From NCBI GenBank assembly GCA_038562375.1, contig JBCFAY010000004.1, positions 1 to 64,000 of the forward strand: DNA of 64,000 nt. Reading direction: 5' to 3'. Shown in pieces: positions 43,127-50,572 of this stretch (position 1 is its first letter; each line of letters begins with the position of its first letter). Both the position numbers and the translations under genes were made by a program. Under the pieces are notes generated by a model. It saw nothing but the letters and a program-made list of their open reading frames with translations, was not told the DNA's origin and did no database searches. The DNA is from JBCFAY01 sp038562375 (GTDB lineage Bacteria > Bacillota > Clostridia > Christensenellales > CAG-138).

Positions 43127-44107
43127 ATGAAAAAACTATTCTCGCTCATCCTCGCCGCAATGTTGATCCTGACCCTTGCCGGGTGCGCGCAAACGCCCGC
43201 GAGCTCAAACGAACCCCTGAAGATCGCGGTGCTGCTCCCAAGCTCCCCGAACGACGGTTCCTGGGGCCAGGCGGGCGCTGAAGCCGCGAAGTTCACGGCG
43301 GATGCGCTTGGCGCCGAGCTTGCCACCATCGAGGCAAGCACGGCGGACACTATGAAGAGCGAGGCCGAATCCCTTGCCGATTCAGGGTACAAAATCATCT
43401 TCGGGCACGGCGGCCAATACGCCAGCCCCTTCGCCGAGATCAGCGGAGAGTATCCCGATGTGTATTTCATCACCATCGGCGGCGATGTTATCACCAAAAA
43501 TCAATTCCCGCTGCAAATCGCTACGGAACAGTGTGCCTATATCCAGGGTGTACTGGCCGCGAAGCTCTCCAAGACCGGCAAGATCGGCGTGGTAATGGGC
43601 GGCGACTTCCCCGCATACACGAAGACTGGCGTCGCGCTTGATCTGGGCGCAAAGGCCATTAATCCGAATATCGAGATCATGACCTCCTTTGTGACGGATT
43701 CCAACGACCTAAACGAAGCGTATGAGGTTGCCATGAGCCAGATCAGCGCCGGCGCGGACTTCCTGTTCTCCAACGCAAACGTGTCGTCCCTCGGCGTCGT
43801 GAAGGCCGCCAAGGAAAGCGGCGTATACTTCTGCGGCATCACCGTGACGATTTCCGAGGCTCCCGATACGATCCTTAATTCCGTCGATACGAATATGGGT
43901 ACGGCCTGGCTCGCCGTGGCGCAGCGCTGCCTCGATGGAAAAGCTGCCGCGGAAGCGCAGGTTGCCGGTGTTCCGGAAGGCGCTGTAAGCTTTACTTGGA
44001 ACGAGGATCTGCGCAAAACGCTTCCCGCGGACTGCCAGAGCGTATATGAGGATTATATCGATAAGATCACCAGCGGCGAGATCGTCGTTCCCGGCGAAAA
44101 CGGATGA
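43127..44107 (+). CDS. BMP family substrate-binding lipoprotein
   Basis: The product (326 aa) begins with a lipoprotein signal peptide ending LAGC (Cys20) and has a PnrA/Bmp domain. Segments include KIAVLLPSSPNDGSWGQAGAEAAK, IIFGHGGQYASPFAEISGEYPDVYF and ISEAPDTILNSVDTNMGTAW. Characterised PnrA proteins bind purine nucleosides; other BMP members bind bases or autoinducers. It is anchored outside the cell and delivers substrate to the two permeases. AGGAGG precedes the ATG. It is last in the operon. Confidence 0.93.
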   Translation: MKKLFSLILAAMLILTLAGCAQTPASSNEPLKIAVLLPSSPNDGSWGQAGAEAAKFTADALGAELATIEASTADTMKSEAESLADSGYKIIFGHGGQYASPFAEISGEYPDVYFITIGGDVITKNQFPLQIATEQCAYIQGVLAAKLSKTGKIGVVMGGDFPAYTKTGVALDLGAKAINPNIEIMTSFVTDSNDLNEAYEVAMSQISAGADFLFSNANVSSLGVVKAAKESGVYFCGITVTISEAPDTILNSVDTNMGTAWLAVAQRCLDGKAAAEAQVAGVPEGAVSFTWNEDLRKTLPADCQSVYEDYIDKITSGEIVVPGENG

Positions 44108-44194
44108 ACGGATCCGGATATAACGTATCCTCGGATGCTCCGTTAGTGCCGCGCTCTTGAGAGCGGCCGCATCGAACAATGGCAGAACAGCATC

Positions 44195-44233
44195 AGCCCC
44201 GGCGTTTGGAGCGTACGTTCAAACGCCGGGGCT
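44195..44233. terminator. Hairpin between the importer operon and feoB
   Basis: A perfect 14-bp stem (44195-44208 with 44220-44233) lies between convergent genes. T-runs beside it are weak (ACGTTATTT on plus), so termination is likely but not certain. Confidence 0.6.
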
Positions 44234-44396
44234 AAACGTTATTTGAAGGTGATTCCACGGGTTGCGGGCGGATCGGTTAAAGTGTGTTTTTCTCGCGGCG
44301 GACGAAGGAAGCGCAAACGTTCCTTCAAGGCGATCGTGTCCGTTGATCGAGGTATACCGCGAACCTTCGAATGCGATTGGAGGCACGATATTGATA

Positions 44397-46541
44397 TTAT
44401 TGAATGAGCCTTGCAAGGGCAGCAAAAACAAAGCAAACCGCCATGCCGATCGCCGTGGGAATGATAAACGCCAGCGCCGTCCATTTCACGCTCCCGGTTT
44501 CTTTTTTGATCGTGATAAGCGTGGTCGAACACGGCCAATGCATCAAAGAGAACAGCATTGTGCTCACGGCGGTGATCCACGTCCACCCGTTCTCTACGAA
44601 GAGCTGCTTCATCGCGTCGAGGCTTTCAAGCTCTAAAATGCTCCCCTTAGCCATATAGGCCATGATAATGATTGGAACGACGATTTCATTTGCGGGAAAG
44701 CCAAGTATGAACGCGATCAGGATCACGCCATCCAATCCGAGAAGCTTCGCGAAAGGATCCAGGAAGGCCGCGCAGTGGCTCAGCAGACTGACATCGTGGA
44801 TCATGACGTTCGCCATCAGCCAAATGATCAGACCTGCCGGGGCCGCAATCGCCACGGCTCGCCCGAGCACAAACAAGGTGCGATCAAATATGGAACGCGT
44901 GATAACTTTCCAAACCTGCGGTTTTCTATAGGGCGGAAGCTCCAAAGTAAAGGAGGATGGAACGCCCTTCAACATGGTTTTGGAGAGCAGCTTCGTTACC
45001 GCAAACGTCATCCCGACGCCAAGGACGATCACGGCCGTAAGCAGCACGGCGGAAAGCGCCGATGAAAACGCTCCGCCCGCGAAGCCGACGAAAAACATCG
45101 TCAAAATCGCGATCAATGTGGGAAAACGCCCGTTGCACGGCACGAAATTATTCGTCAATATCGCGAGCAGGCGCTCGCGCGGCGAATCGATGATCCGGCA
45201 GCCGATGACGCCCGCCGCGTTGCAGCCGAACCCCATGCACATCGTCAAAGCTTGCTTTCCGCAGGCGCAGCAGCGCTTGAACGGCTTATCAAGATTATAC
45301 GCCACCCGCGGGAGATAGCCCGCATCCTCCAAGAGCGTAAACAGCGGGAAGAATATCGCCATCGGCGGCAGCATGACGGACACGACCCAGGCAAGAACGC
45401 GGTAAACGCCCAAAACGAGCACGCCGTGCAGCCAGTCCGGCGCTCCGAGCAAGCGGAAAAGATCCGTCAGTCGGTCCTGCAGCCAAAAAAACGCGTCTGA
45501 AAGCAGCTGAGAAGGATAGTTCGCGCCCGTAATCGTCAGCCAGAACACGACGGCCAAAAGCGCGATCATCACCGGATATCCGGCCCATTTTCCGGTCAGT
45601 ATCCGGTCGATTTTTCGATCGGCGCTGTTGTATGTTTCCTTCTCATAGGCAACGGTGCCTTTACAAATGTCTTCCGCGGTTTGCACAAGGCTCGAGACCA
45701 CCAGATCTTTCATTTTATCAGCTGTAATCCCCTCGGCGGCAAGCAATTCGCCCGCATGTTCCAACGCTCTGTTCAACTCCGGGTCGTTTTCAATATCCTC
45801 GCCGATGTACGCGCTGATCTGTTTCATCAGCGAGGGATCCCGATCGAGCAGCCTCAGGCTCAGCCATCTGCCGTTGATTCGCTCCCCGCATTTTTGCCGT
45901 ACGGCAGGTTCGATCCGCGCTACCGCATCCTCGATCAAACGGGGATAGCGCACTTGCAGCGGGACTTTATCCTCCTTTGAATCTACAACGGAGTCGATCG
46001 CCTGCAACAGATCGGACAGGCTCCTTTTTTTGCGCGCGATTGTGCCGACCACCGGCACGCCAAGCTTTTTGGACAGCCCGGTCAGATCGATCCGAATGCC
46101 CTTCCTTTTCGCTTCGTCCATTAGGTTGACGCAGACGACGACGCTTGATGAAATTTCAAGCGTCTGCAAAACCAGGTTCAAATTCCGCTCCAGGCAGGTC
46201 GCGTCGCATACGACGATCACCGCATCCGGATTCTCAAAGCAAATAAAATTCCTGGCTACCTCTTCTTCGGCCGAATGCGCCATGAGCGAATAGGTACCGG
46301 GAATATCGACCATAACGTACGAATGTTTTTTGCCGGAGCAATACCCCTGCGCATTGGTGACCGTTTTGCCCGGCCAGTTTCCGGTATGCTGGTTCATCCC
46401 GGTCAGGCTGTTGAAAACGGTGCTCTTGCCGACGTTCGGATTCCCTGCAAGAGCGACCACCAGATCATCCGGCGACTGTTTCCGGATGATCAAGCCCGAA
46501 TCTATGGCTTTGACTCCAACCGCATTCTTCGTAAGCCCCAT
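44397..46541 (-). CDS. feoB: Ferrous iron transporter B
   Basis: The product (714 aa) imports Fe(II). It has an N-terminal G domain with G1 GNPNVGKST (33-41) and G3 DIPGTYSLMAHS, a GDI helical domain, and a C-terminal membrane domain with paired Gate and FeoB_C motifs (PPMAIFFPLFTLLEDAGYLPR and GFGCNAAGV). GGGA precedes the ATG. It follows feoA by 14 bp. Confidence 0.96.
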   Translation of the reverse strand: MGLTKNAVGVKAIDSGLIIRKQSPDDLVVALAGNPNVGKSTVFNSLTGMNQHTGNWPGKTVTNAQGYCSGKKHSYVMVDIPGTYSLMAHSAEEEVARNFICFENPDAVIVVCDATCLERNLNLVLQTLEISSSVVVCVNLMDEAKRKGIRIDLTGLSKKLGVPVVGTIARKKRSLSDLLQAIDSVVDSKEDKVPLQVRYPRLIEDAVARIEPAVRQKCGERINGRWLSLRLLDRDPSLMKQISAYIGEDIENDPELNRALEHAGELLAAEGITADKMKDLVVSSLVQTAEDICKGTVAYEKETYNSADRKIDRILTGKWAGYPVMIALLAVVFWLTITGANYPSQLLSDAFFWLQDRLTDLFRLLGAPDWLHGVLVLGVYRVLAWVVSVMLPPMAIFFPLFTLLEDAGYLPRVAYNLDKPFKRCCACGKQALTMCMGFGCNAAGVIGCRIIDSPRERLLAILTNNFVPCNGRFPTLIAILTMFFVGFAGGAFSSALSAVLLTAVIVLGVGMTFAVTKLLSKTMLKGVPSSFTLELPPYRKPQVWKVITRSIFDRTLFVLGRAVAIAAPAGLIIWLMANVMIHDVSLLSHCAAFLDPFAKLLGLDGVILIAFILGFPANEIVVPIIIMAYMAKGSILELESLDAMKQLFVENGWTWITAVSTMLFSLMHWPCSTTLITIKKETGSVKWTALAFIIPTAIGMAVCFVFAALARLIQ

Positions 46542-46555
46542 TTTCGCATCCCTGC

Positions 46556-46792
46556 TTATCGAGTTTCAAGAAAGATATCGGCGCAATCCTCGGACCGGAT
46601 CGCGATAACCGCCCCGCGAATCAAGTACGCGGAAGGGTCCCCTCCCGGGCTATGCCCCAAGCATTCGACCGGCGTGTTTTCGATCAGCCCGATATCCAGC
46701 AAGCGCCGCCGCATGTTCCCTCTGGTCATCAATTCTTTCACTACAGCCTTTTCCCCAGGTTTTAAGCAGGTTAGAGGTATCACTTTACTCAT
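46556..46792 (-). CDS. feoA: Ferrous iron transport accessory protein A
   Basis: The product (78 aa) is an SH3-like small protein with the FeoA hallmarks LKPGEKAVV, RRRLLDIGLIENTPVE and YLIRGAVIAIR. It assists FeoB at the inner membrane face. GGAG precedes the ATG. It is divergent from a DtxR-like regulator, which probably controls it. Confidence 0.95.
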   Translation of the reverse strand: MSKVIPLTCLKPGEKAVVKELMTRGNMRRRLLDIGLIENTPVECLGHSPGGDPSAYLIRGAVIAIRSEDCADIFLETR

Positions 46793-46897
46793 ATATGTAG
46801 CTCCATGAAATAGATTTAGGATAGTGAAACATTTTTACCTTATGCCATAGTATTCTTGGAGCGTCGGATTGGTTACCGCGAAACCGAGGTGTTGAAT

Positions 46898-47332
46898 TTG
46901 GATACAACCGGGAACTTTTACACGTTAAAGGGGTATCAGGCGAACGCGCCGGCCGAACTGACCCCGGCGATGGAGGATTATCTGGAGATGATCTACCGAT
47001 TGCTTCAGCACAAGGACGTCGTGCGCATCGGCGAACTCGCAGGCAATTTGCATGTGAAGCCTTCTTCGACATCGAAGATGATCCAGCTTCTGAAAGCGGC
47101 CGGCTATGTGAATTCCGAAAAATACGGCTATATCTGCTTGACCGAAAAAGGCAAAGAAGAAGGAGAGTATTTGCTGTATCGGCATCTCGTCCTGCAGCGG
47201 TTCTTGTGTATGCTCAATCATACGCAGGATGAGCTGGAGCAGGTTGAAAAAATAGAGCATTTTTTCAACCGCACCACCATAAAGAATCTGCACGCGCTGA
47301 CAAAAAGGCTCGAGAAAGAGGAAGGGCCATGA
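46898..47332 (+). CDS. DtxR/MntR-family metal-dependent regulator
   Basis: The product (about 144 aa) has the DtxR winged helix (LTPAMEDYLEMIYRLLQHKDVVRIGELAGNL...SSTSKMIQLLKAAGYV) and a dimerisation helix with metal-ligand candidates in HLVLQRFLC and the Glu/His-rich DELEQVEKIEHFF. No SH3 domain is present, as in MntR. No ATG fits: a TTG at 46898 behind GAGGTG is preferred, and TTG 46856 is an alternative. Divergence from feoAB suggests Fe(II)-dependent repression. The intergenic TTAGGATAG could be part of its box. Confidence 0.82.
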   Translation: MDTTGNFYTLKGYQANAPAELTPAMEDYLEMIYRLLQHKDVVRIGELAGNLHVKPSSTSKMIQLLKAAGYVNSEKYGYICLTEKGKEEGEYLLYRHLVLQRFLCMLNHTQDELEQVEKIEHFFNRTTIKNLHALTKRLEKEEGP

Positions 47333-47522
47333 GAAAAAATCGCAGGGCCTTTTGTGATGAGAATGTTCAGCACAGCAGCGCCTTCGATGCTTATTTGGAA
47401 TAAATGCAGATAGGCGGGCAAAAATATCGCGTACCTCGTGGATAAGATGCGCTAAAAAGGGGCGGCATCCGGAATGTCCGGTTTCTCTATTCCAGATCTC
47501 AACCCCTCATCAATCAGGGTTA

Positions 47523-47777
47523 TCATCTGTATTCATTGATCATCTGCTGCAATACGGCCATATCGACCGGCTTTGCCAAGTGCCTGTCAAACCAACTTTC
47601 CTGTGCGCGCTTTATACTGATCTCATCTGCATATCCTGTCAATGCGACCAGTAAAGCTTTGTTAAGACCATCATCCGCTTTTATAATCTTTACATCTTTA
47701 TAACCATTTCTTCCACCCACTGGGGATCGCAGAAGCCTTTTCCTGTTTGGCATAGTAAAAAAAAATCCCTGATCCAA
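47523..47777 (-). pseudogene. Remnant of a response-regulator receiver domain
   Basis: The last ~50 codons read LVALTGYADEISIKRAQESWFDRHLAKPVDMAVLQQMI, matching the end of a REC domain from the beta-4 strand through the conserved Lys-Pro. The phosphoacceptor Asp and the first half are absent, and the upstream residues are unrelated. No ribosome site is present. It is probably the end of a lost hybrid kinase or regulator. Confidence 0.7.
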
Positions 47778-47781
47778 TCTC

Positions 47782-47958
47782 TCAGTCCCATTTGCTCCCG
47801 CGCCTCCATTTCGTGAAGAATAATATCCTGATATGCTTGTCCGTTCTTTTGGGGTTCCGATTGCTGGCGACCATCATCAGGCCGAGCATCGTGACGAGCA
47901 CGAAAACGTATGCGAAACAGGCAGCGAAGCCATTAATCAGATCGATGTTGGCGGTCAC
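47782..47958 (-). CDS. Small single-pass membrane protein of the phage-like region
   Basis: A 58-codon reading frame with GTG start encodes one hydrophobic helix (about residues 8-32, FAACFAYVFVLVTMLGLMMV) followed by a basic tail. The GTG overlaps the stop of the hexapeptide-repeat gene (GTGA), continuing a chain of 4-bp overlaps. Function unknown; such proteins occur in phage and ICE early regions. Confidence 0.55.
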   Translation of the reverse strand: MTANIDLINGFAACFAYVFVLVTMLGLMMVASNRNPKRTDKHIRILFFTKWRRGSKWD

Positions 47959-48590
47959 TTTTCGTCACCGTCCTTGACGTACTGGCCGCAGACGATGTTT
48001 TGAGGTTCGGTTTTAGCCTTGATCGTCGCGTATTTTGCCTTGTTCGATATGCGGATCCGCAGCCCGGCGTAAATGCCAAAATCATACCCAGCCTCGATGC
48101 CCTCGTCAGCCTCGATGCCCTCGCCAGCCTCGATGCCCGAGCCAGCTTTGATGCCCGAGCTAGCCTTGATGCCCCAGCCAGCCTTGATGCCCTCGCCAGC
48201 CTCGATGCCCTCGCCAGCCTCGATGCCCTCGCCAGCCTTGATGCCCCAGCCAGCCTTGATGCCCCAGCCAGCCTCGATGCCCCAGCCAGCCTCGATGCCC
48301 GAGCCAGCGAAAAGCCTATATTTGACCGATATTTTCCCGCGGCACACGATGCTGCCAGCGAAGAATATGCTCTTTTCGCTGGTGATCTCATCGACCTCGA
48401 GCACGGTTTTTGTGCTCCCGAATACATGCAGGAGCCAGCTTGCATAATCGTCCTTGCCGTTTTCCGCGCAAGCGTCAAGCAGCTCCTGATAATCCACGCC
48501 GTCTGGGTAGCGCCCGATAAAGTCGCGTATCCCCTCACGGCAAGCGCCTTTTGCTTCGAGCATTTCTTTGATGATGGTGAATGTAGTCAC
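47955..48590 (-). CDS. Hexapeptide-repeat protein
   Basis: The protein (211 aa) has three parts: a non-repetitive N-terminal domain (TTFTIIKEMLEAKGACREG, then GVDYQELLDACAENGKDDYA), twelve consecutive hexapeptides of the form [SWE]-G-I-[EK]-A-G at residues 97-168, and a charged C-terminus. The regular six-residue period could form a beta-helix, but this is inference. The start is GTG 48590 with AGGAGG eight nt upstream; the longer frame to 48854 overlaps other genes. It belongs to the overlapping small-gene chain. Function unknown. Confidence 0.7.
   Translation of the reverse strand: MTTFTIIKEMLEAKGACREGIRDFIGRYPDGVDYQELLDACAENGKDDYASWLLHVFGSTKTVLEVDEITSEKSIFFAGSIVCRGKISVKYRLFAGSGIEAGWGIEAGWGIKAGWGIKAGEGIEAGEGIEAGEGIKAGWGIKASSGIKAGSGIEAGEGIEADEGIEAGYDFGIYAGLRIRISNKAKYATIKAKTEPQNIVCGQYVKDGDEK
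48087..48302. repeat. Twelve tandem 18-bp repeats
   Basis: About 216 bp of an 18-bp unit (plus-strand form near CAGCCTCGATGCCCTCGC), each encoding one hexapeptide on the minus strand. Because 18 is a multiple of three, several other frames on both strands stay open here and yield false ORFs. There are no spacers, so it is not a CRISPR array. Confidence 0.93.
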
Positions 48591-48751
48591 AAGCTTGTCC
48601 TCCTGATTGATTTGCGTTGTTGAATTGTCCGTGTGAAAATCTCGTTGCGGCACTGCGTGTATTCCTGTCTGTCCGCTTTGCGTTTGAGCAATCGCTCCTT
48701 CTGGTGGCGCTGAAGGATCTCGGAGACGAATTCGGCGCGGGTCGGGGTCAT
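48587..48751 (-). CDS. Small basic helical protein of the phage-like region
   Basis: A 54-codon frame begins MTPTRAEFVSEILQRHQKER and is rich in Arg, Lys and Gln, predicting one long basic helix. AGGTG stands before the ATG. The start overlaps the previous stop and its stop overlaps the next GTG (4 bp each). Function unknown. Confidence 0.6.
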   Translation of the reverse strand: MTPTRAEFVSEILQRHQKERLLKRKADRQEYTQCRNEIFTRTIQQRKSIRRTSL

Positions 48752-48972
48752 AATTCACCTGCAAGCCATCGCTCAAGCCGGGTCTTGATGATGACCGTGC
48801 GCTCCCTCGAACTTCCGTCTGATTGACAGACGCAACCGACCGGCATTGTTCCATTTTTGATCGCTGACTTGATCTTGTTCGGATCGACGCCTATCATCTT
48901 CGCCAAAACGATAACAGGCACAGTTTTGACTCGAATACAGTCAGTGGGAATCTTTGATTCCACGGCGGTCAC
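48748..48972 (-). CDS. Small DNA-binding-like (excisionase-type) protein
   Basis: A 74-codon frame with GTG start. The middle VIVLAKMIGVDPNKIKSAIKNGTMPVGC resembles a helix-turn-helix or MerR/excisionase-type motif, and the end IIKTRLERWLAGEL resembles small phage regulators. It overlaps both neighbours by 4 bp. In the unedited frame it is fused to the upstream gene (48748-49161, 137 codons). Confidence 0.55.
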   Translation of the reverse strand: MTAVESKIPTDCIRVKTVPVIVLAKMIGVDPNKIKSAIKNGTMPVGCVCQSDGSSRERTVIIKTRLERWLAGEL

Positions 48973-49161
48973 CTCATTTCTACGATCTCGATCATGTCGG
49001 CGGCCTGAACGACGATTTGATATGATGCTCCGACAGGACAGGCCGATTTCGGGCTGAAGCTGCTTGACGATCGTTTCAGCCTCCGGGCTGATTTTGATGG
49101 TGCCGATCAGCTTTTCGCTGACTTCCGGAAGGCGGTAGACGCGGAGTTTGATGGTGGGCAT
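48969..49161 (-). pseudogene. Small phage-type protein, probably frameshifted
   Basis: The frame begins MPTIKLRVYRLPEVSEKLIG behind AAGGAG and reads to SCRSI near codon 46. One base out of frame it continues as YQIVVQAADMIEIVEMR and stops at 48969, where it would overlap the next GTG by 4 bp like its neighbours. The interval is 3n+1 bases long. A one-base insertion near 49025, or a sequencing error, best explains it. Confidence 0.6.
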
Positions 49162-49184
49162 GGGAAGGGCTCCTTTGTGGTTTT

Positions 49185-49218
49185 ACCGTAATTACGGTTA
49201 AACCGTTATATTAGGCAA
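49185..49218 (-). promoter_or_regulatory. Promoter with overlapping operators for the small-gene chain
   Basis: Two palindromes overlap: ACCGTAATTACGGT (49185-49198) and ACGGTTAAACCGT (49194-49206). A candidate minus-strand promoter TTGCCT (49213-49218)-18 bp-TAATTA (49189-49194) has both sites in it. Confidence 0.5.
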
Positions 49219-49244
49219 AAAATTAAGGCTGTCGTAAGGAATAC

Positions 49245-49418
49245 CTAAAGTTCTTCCAAAATGCGTATTTTCTCTGCATCGGGTTGCGTTCGACCATTTT
49301 TCCAGCTTGAAGGCGTTTCCTGCGATACGCCAAGGTGAATTGCAGCATTTTTTTGCGAATAGCCTTTATTGACACGCGCGGCTTTTAATGCAATTTTGAT
49401 TTTCCGAAGCGCCTCCAT
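49245..49418 (-). CDS. Cro-like XRE-family DNA-binding protein, 3' end frameshifted
   Basis: A 57-codon frame encodes an XRE helix-turn-helix (LKAARVNKGYSQKNAAIHLGVSQETPSSWKNG, then PDAEKIRILEEL). AGGAGG precedes the ATG. It stops at a TAG, but one base out of frame the sequence continues LGIPYDSLNFLPNI to a stop at 49198, the usual end of such proteins. A missing T in the CTTT run near 49247 would explain this. It is divergent from the repressor, as Cro is from CI. Confidence 0.65.
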   Translation of the reverse strand: MEALRKIKIALKAARVNKGYSQKNAAIHLGVSQETPSSWKNGRTQPDAEKIRILEEL

Positions 49419-49456
49419 ATAGAATTAACCTCCTGCTAATTAATTGTGCTGTATAT

Positions 49457-49485
49457 AGATTATTACGGTTTAACCGTTATGTCAA
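49457..49485 (-). promoter_or_regulatory. Promoter of the Cro-like gene with operator in the spacer
   Basis: On the minus strand TTGACA (49480-49485), 17 bp and TAATCT (49457-49462). The spacer contains the perfect palindrome ACGGTTTAACCGT (49465-49477). Confidence 0.75.
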
Positions 49486-49514
49486 TCTAAAAATTGAAAA
49501 TAGTTCATATTCTA

Positions 49515-49543
49515 TTGAATAATTTACGGTTTTGTCGTATGAT
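49515..49543 (+). promoter_or_regulatory. Promoter of the repressor gene with operator variant in the spacer
   Basis: TTGAAT (49515-49520), 17 bp and TATGAT (49538-49543). The spacer holds ACGGTTTTGTCGT (49526-49538), which differs from the palindrome at 49465 in three positions, so binding there should be weaker. Confidence 0.7.
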
Positions 49544-49575
49544 GGTAAATATATTAGTAATAAGAGGTGCAGATC

Positions 49576-49923
49576 ATGAGCGATCTTGGAAACAAAAAGG
49601 TCCTTGCAAAAAACCTCGTTTATTATATGCAATCAAGAGGGAAAGATCGCAACGCTATTTGTGCCGATTTGAACATCAAATATACGACATTTGCCGATTG
49701 GGAGAATGCCCGGACTTACCCGCGAATTGATAAAATTGAGTTGCTCGCAAACTATTTTGGCATACAAAAATCAGACTTAATCGAAGATAAAGCTAAGCTA
49801 TCAGCATCTGATAAATTATATGAAACTCTTGAGCAAACATTTAGGTCGCTTTCTCCATCAACTCGCACTCAAGCTCTTGATTATATGCGTTATCTTGCAG
49901 AAAGAGAAAAATCTGAACAATAG
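49576..49923 (+). CDS. XRE-family phage-type repressor
   Basis: The product (115 aa) has an N-terminal helix-turn-helix (LAKNLVYYMQSRGKDRNAICADLNIKYTTFADWENAR, then IELLANYFGI) and a C-terminal helical part ending ALDYMRYLAEREKSEQ, likely for dimerisation. No LexA-like protease domain is present, so it is not of the RecA-cleaved type. GAGGTG precedes the ATG at 49576. It is divergent from the Cro-like gene and flanked by shared operators. Base composition is more AT-rich than the chromosome around it. Confidence 0.82.
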   Translation: MSDLGNKKVLAKNLVYYMQSRGKDRNAICADLNIKYTTFADWENARTYPRIDKIELLANYFGIQKSDLIEDKAKLSASDKLYETLEQTFRSLSPSTRTQALDYMRYLAEREKSEQ

Positions 49924-50290
49924 CTATCTTATCCAGTATTATTGCGTAAAGCTGTTTAAACTGGGCTACATCATCATCAACCGACTGTTTCATAATTTCC
50001 TCCCATGAAACTTGCTTTTGTAGAATAAGAATTGCATCCTTGAGGAAATATAAGTTTATGATTTTTTAGTAGCACTCCAAACAGAAACAGGCCGGGGTAA
50101 CAGAGAGGTGGGATATGGGATTATTTACCTATATTATGTTACCAGCGATTAACAAATTCAACTATATAAAATTTAACAGATTATGAATATTGCGAAAATT
50201 ATGCATCAAAAATATGCAGAATTTTGTCACAAAGTTTATGGGGGGGCGCACTATCCGCAAGCGATATCTACACATGCCTACAAAAGGCCG
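49924..50290. other. AT-rich interval between repressor and tRNA-Pro terminator
   Basis: About 370 bp without a supported gene; a 60-codon frame at 50183-50365 runs into the tRNA and is rejected. No integrase fragment was recognised. Confidence 0.45.
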
Positions 50291-50337
50291 AAAAACCAAA
50301 AAAGCAAAGCGCCCGATTCCCTAGAGAATCAGGCGCT
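50291..50337 (-). terminator. Terminator of tRNA-Pro
   Basis: On the minus strand an 11-bp stem with one mismatch (AGCGCC.GATTC with GAATC.GGCGCT, 50308-50337) is followed by TTGCTTTTTTGG. It begins 7 nt after the tRNA CCA end. Confidence 0.85.
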
Positions 50338-50343
50338 ATTTGT

Positions 50344-50420
50344 TGGTCTGGGTGAGAGGATTTGAACCTCCGGCCTCTTGAACCCCATTCAAGCACGCTA
50401 CCAAACTGCGCTACACCCAG
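50344..50420 (-). tRNA. tRNA-Pro (anticodon GGG)
   Basis: A 77-nt cloverleaf: acceptor CTGGGTG/CACCCAG, D-arm with GGTAGC, anticodon stem CTTGA/TCAAG with loop ATGGGGT (anticodon GGG, codon CCC/CCU), T-arm GGAGG TTCAAAT CCTCT, discriminator A and an encoded CCA. The phage-like remnant lies on its 3' side. Confidence 0.96.
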
Positions 50421-50572
50421 TTGAGCGTCGCGTTTTCGCGACCTTTATATTATAGCAACTGAATTCATAAAATGCAAGCCATATCCATTCGATTGCCATT
50501 CCAAAAACGCATCCCGAAAAGATGCTGCAGGCGACCGTCTCCAGCCGCCTGCCATACTGCGGGATATGAAAA

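Noticed and set aside
47400..47530. Second attachment site matching the tRNA-Pro 3' end
   Set aside because: No repeat of the tRNA 3' sequence of useful length was seen.
48087..48302. Possible CRISPR array
   Set aside because: Contiguous 18-bp units with no unique spacers, inside a coding frame.
48000..48623. Plus-strand Leu-Asp-Ala repeat ORFs
   Set aside because: Arise because the 18-bp repeats keep other frames open; the minus-strand gene has the ribosome site and a non-repetitive domain.
50183..50365. 60-codon ORF before tRNA-Pro
   Set aside because: Runs through the tRNA terminator into the tRNA and has no ribosome site.
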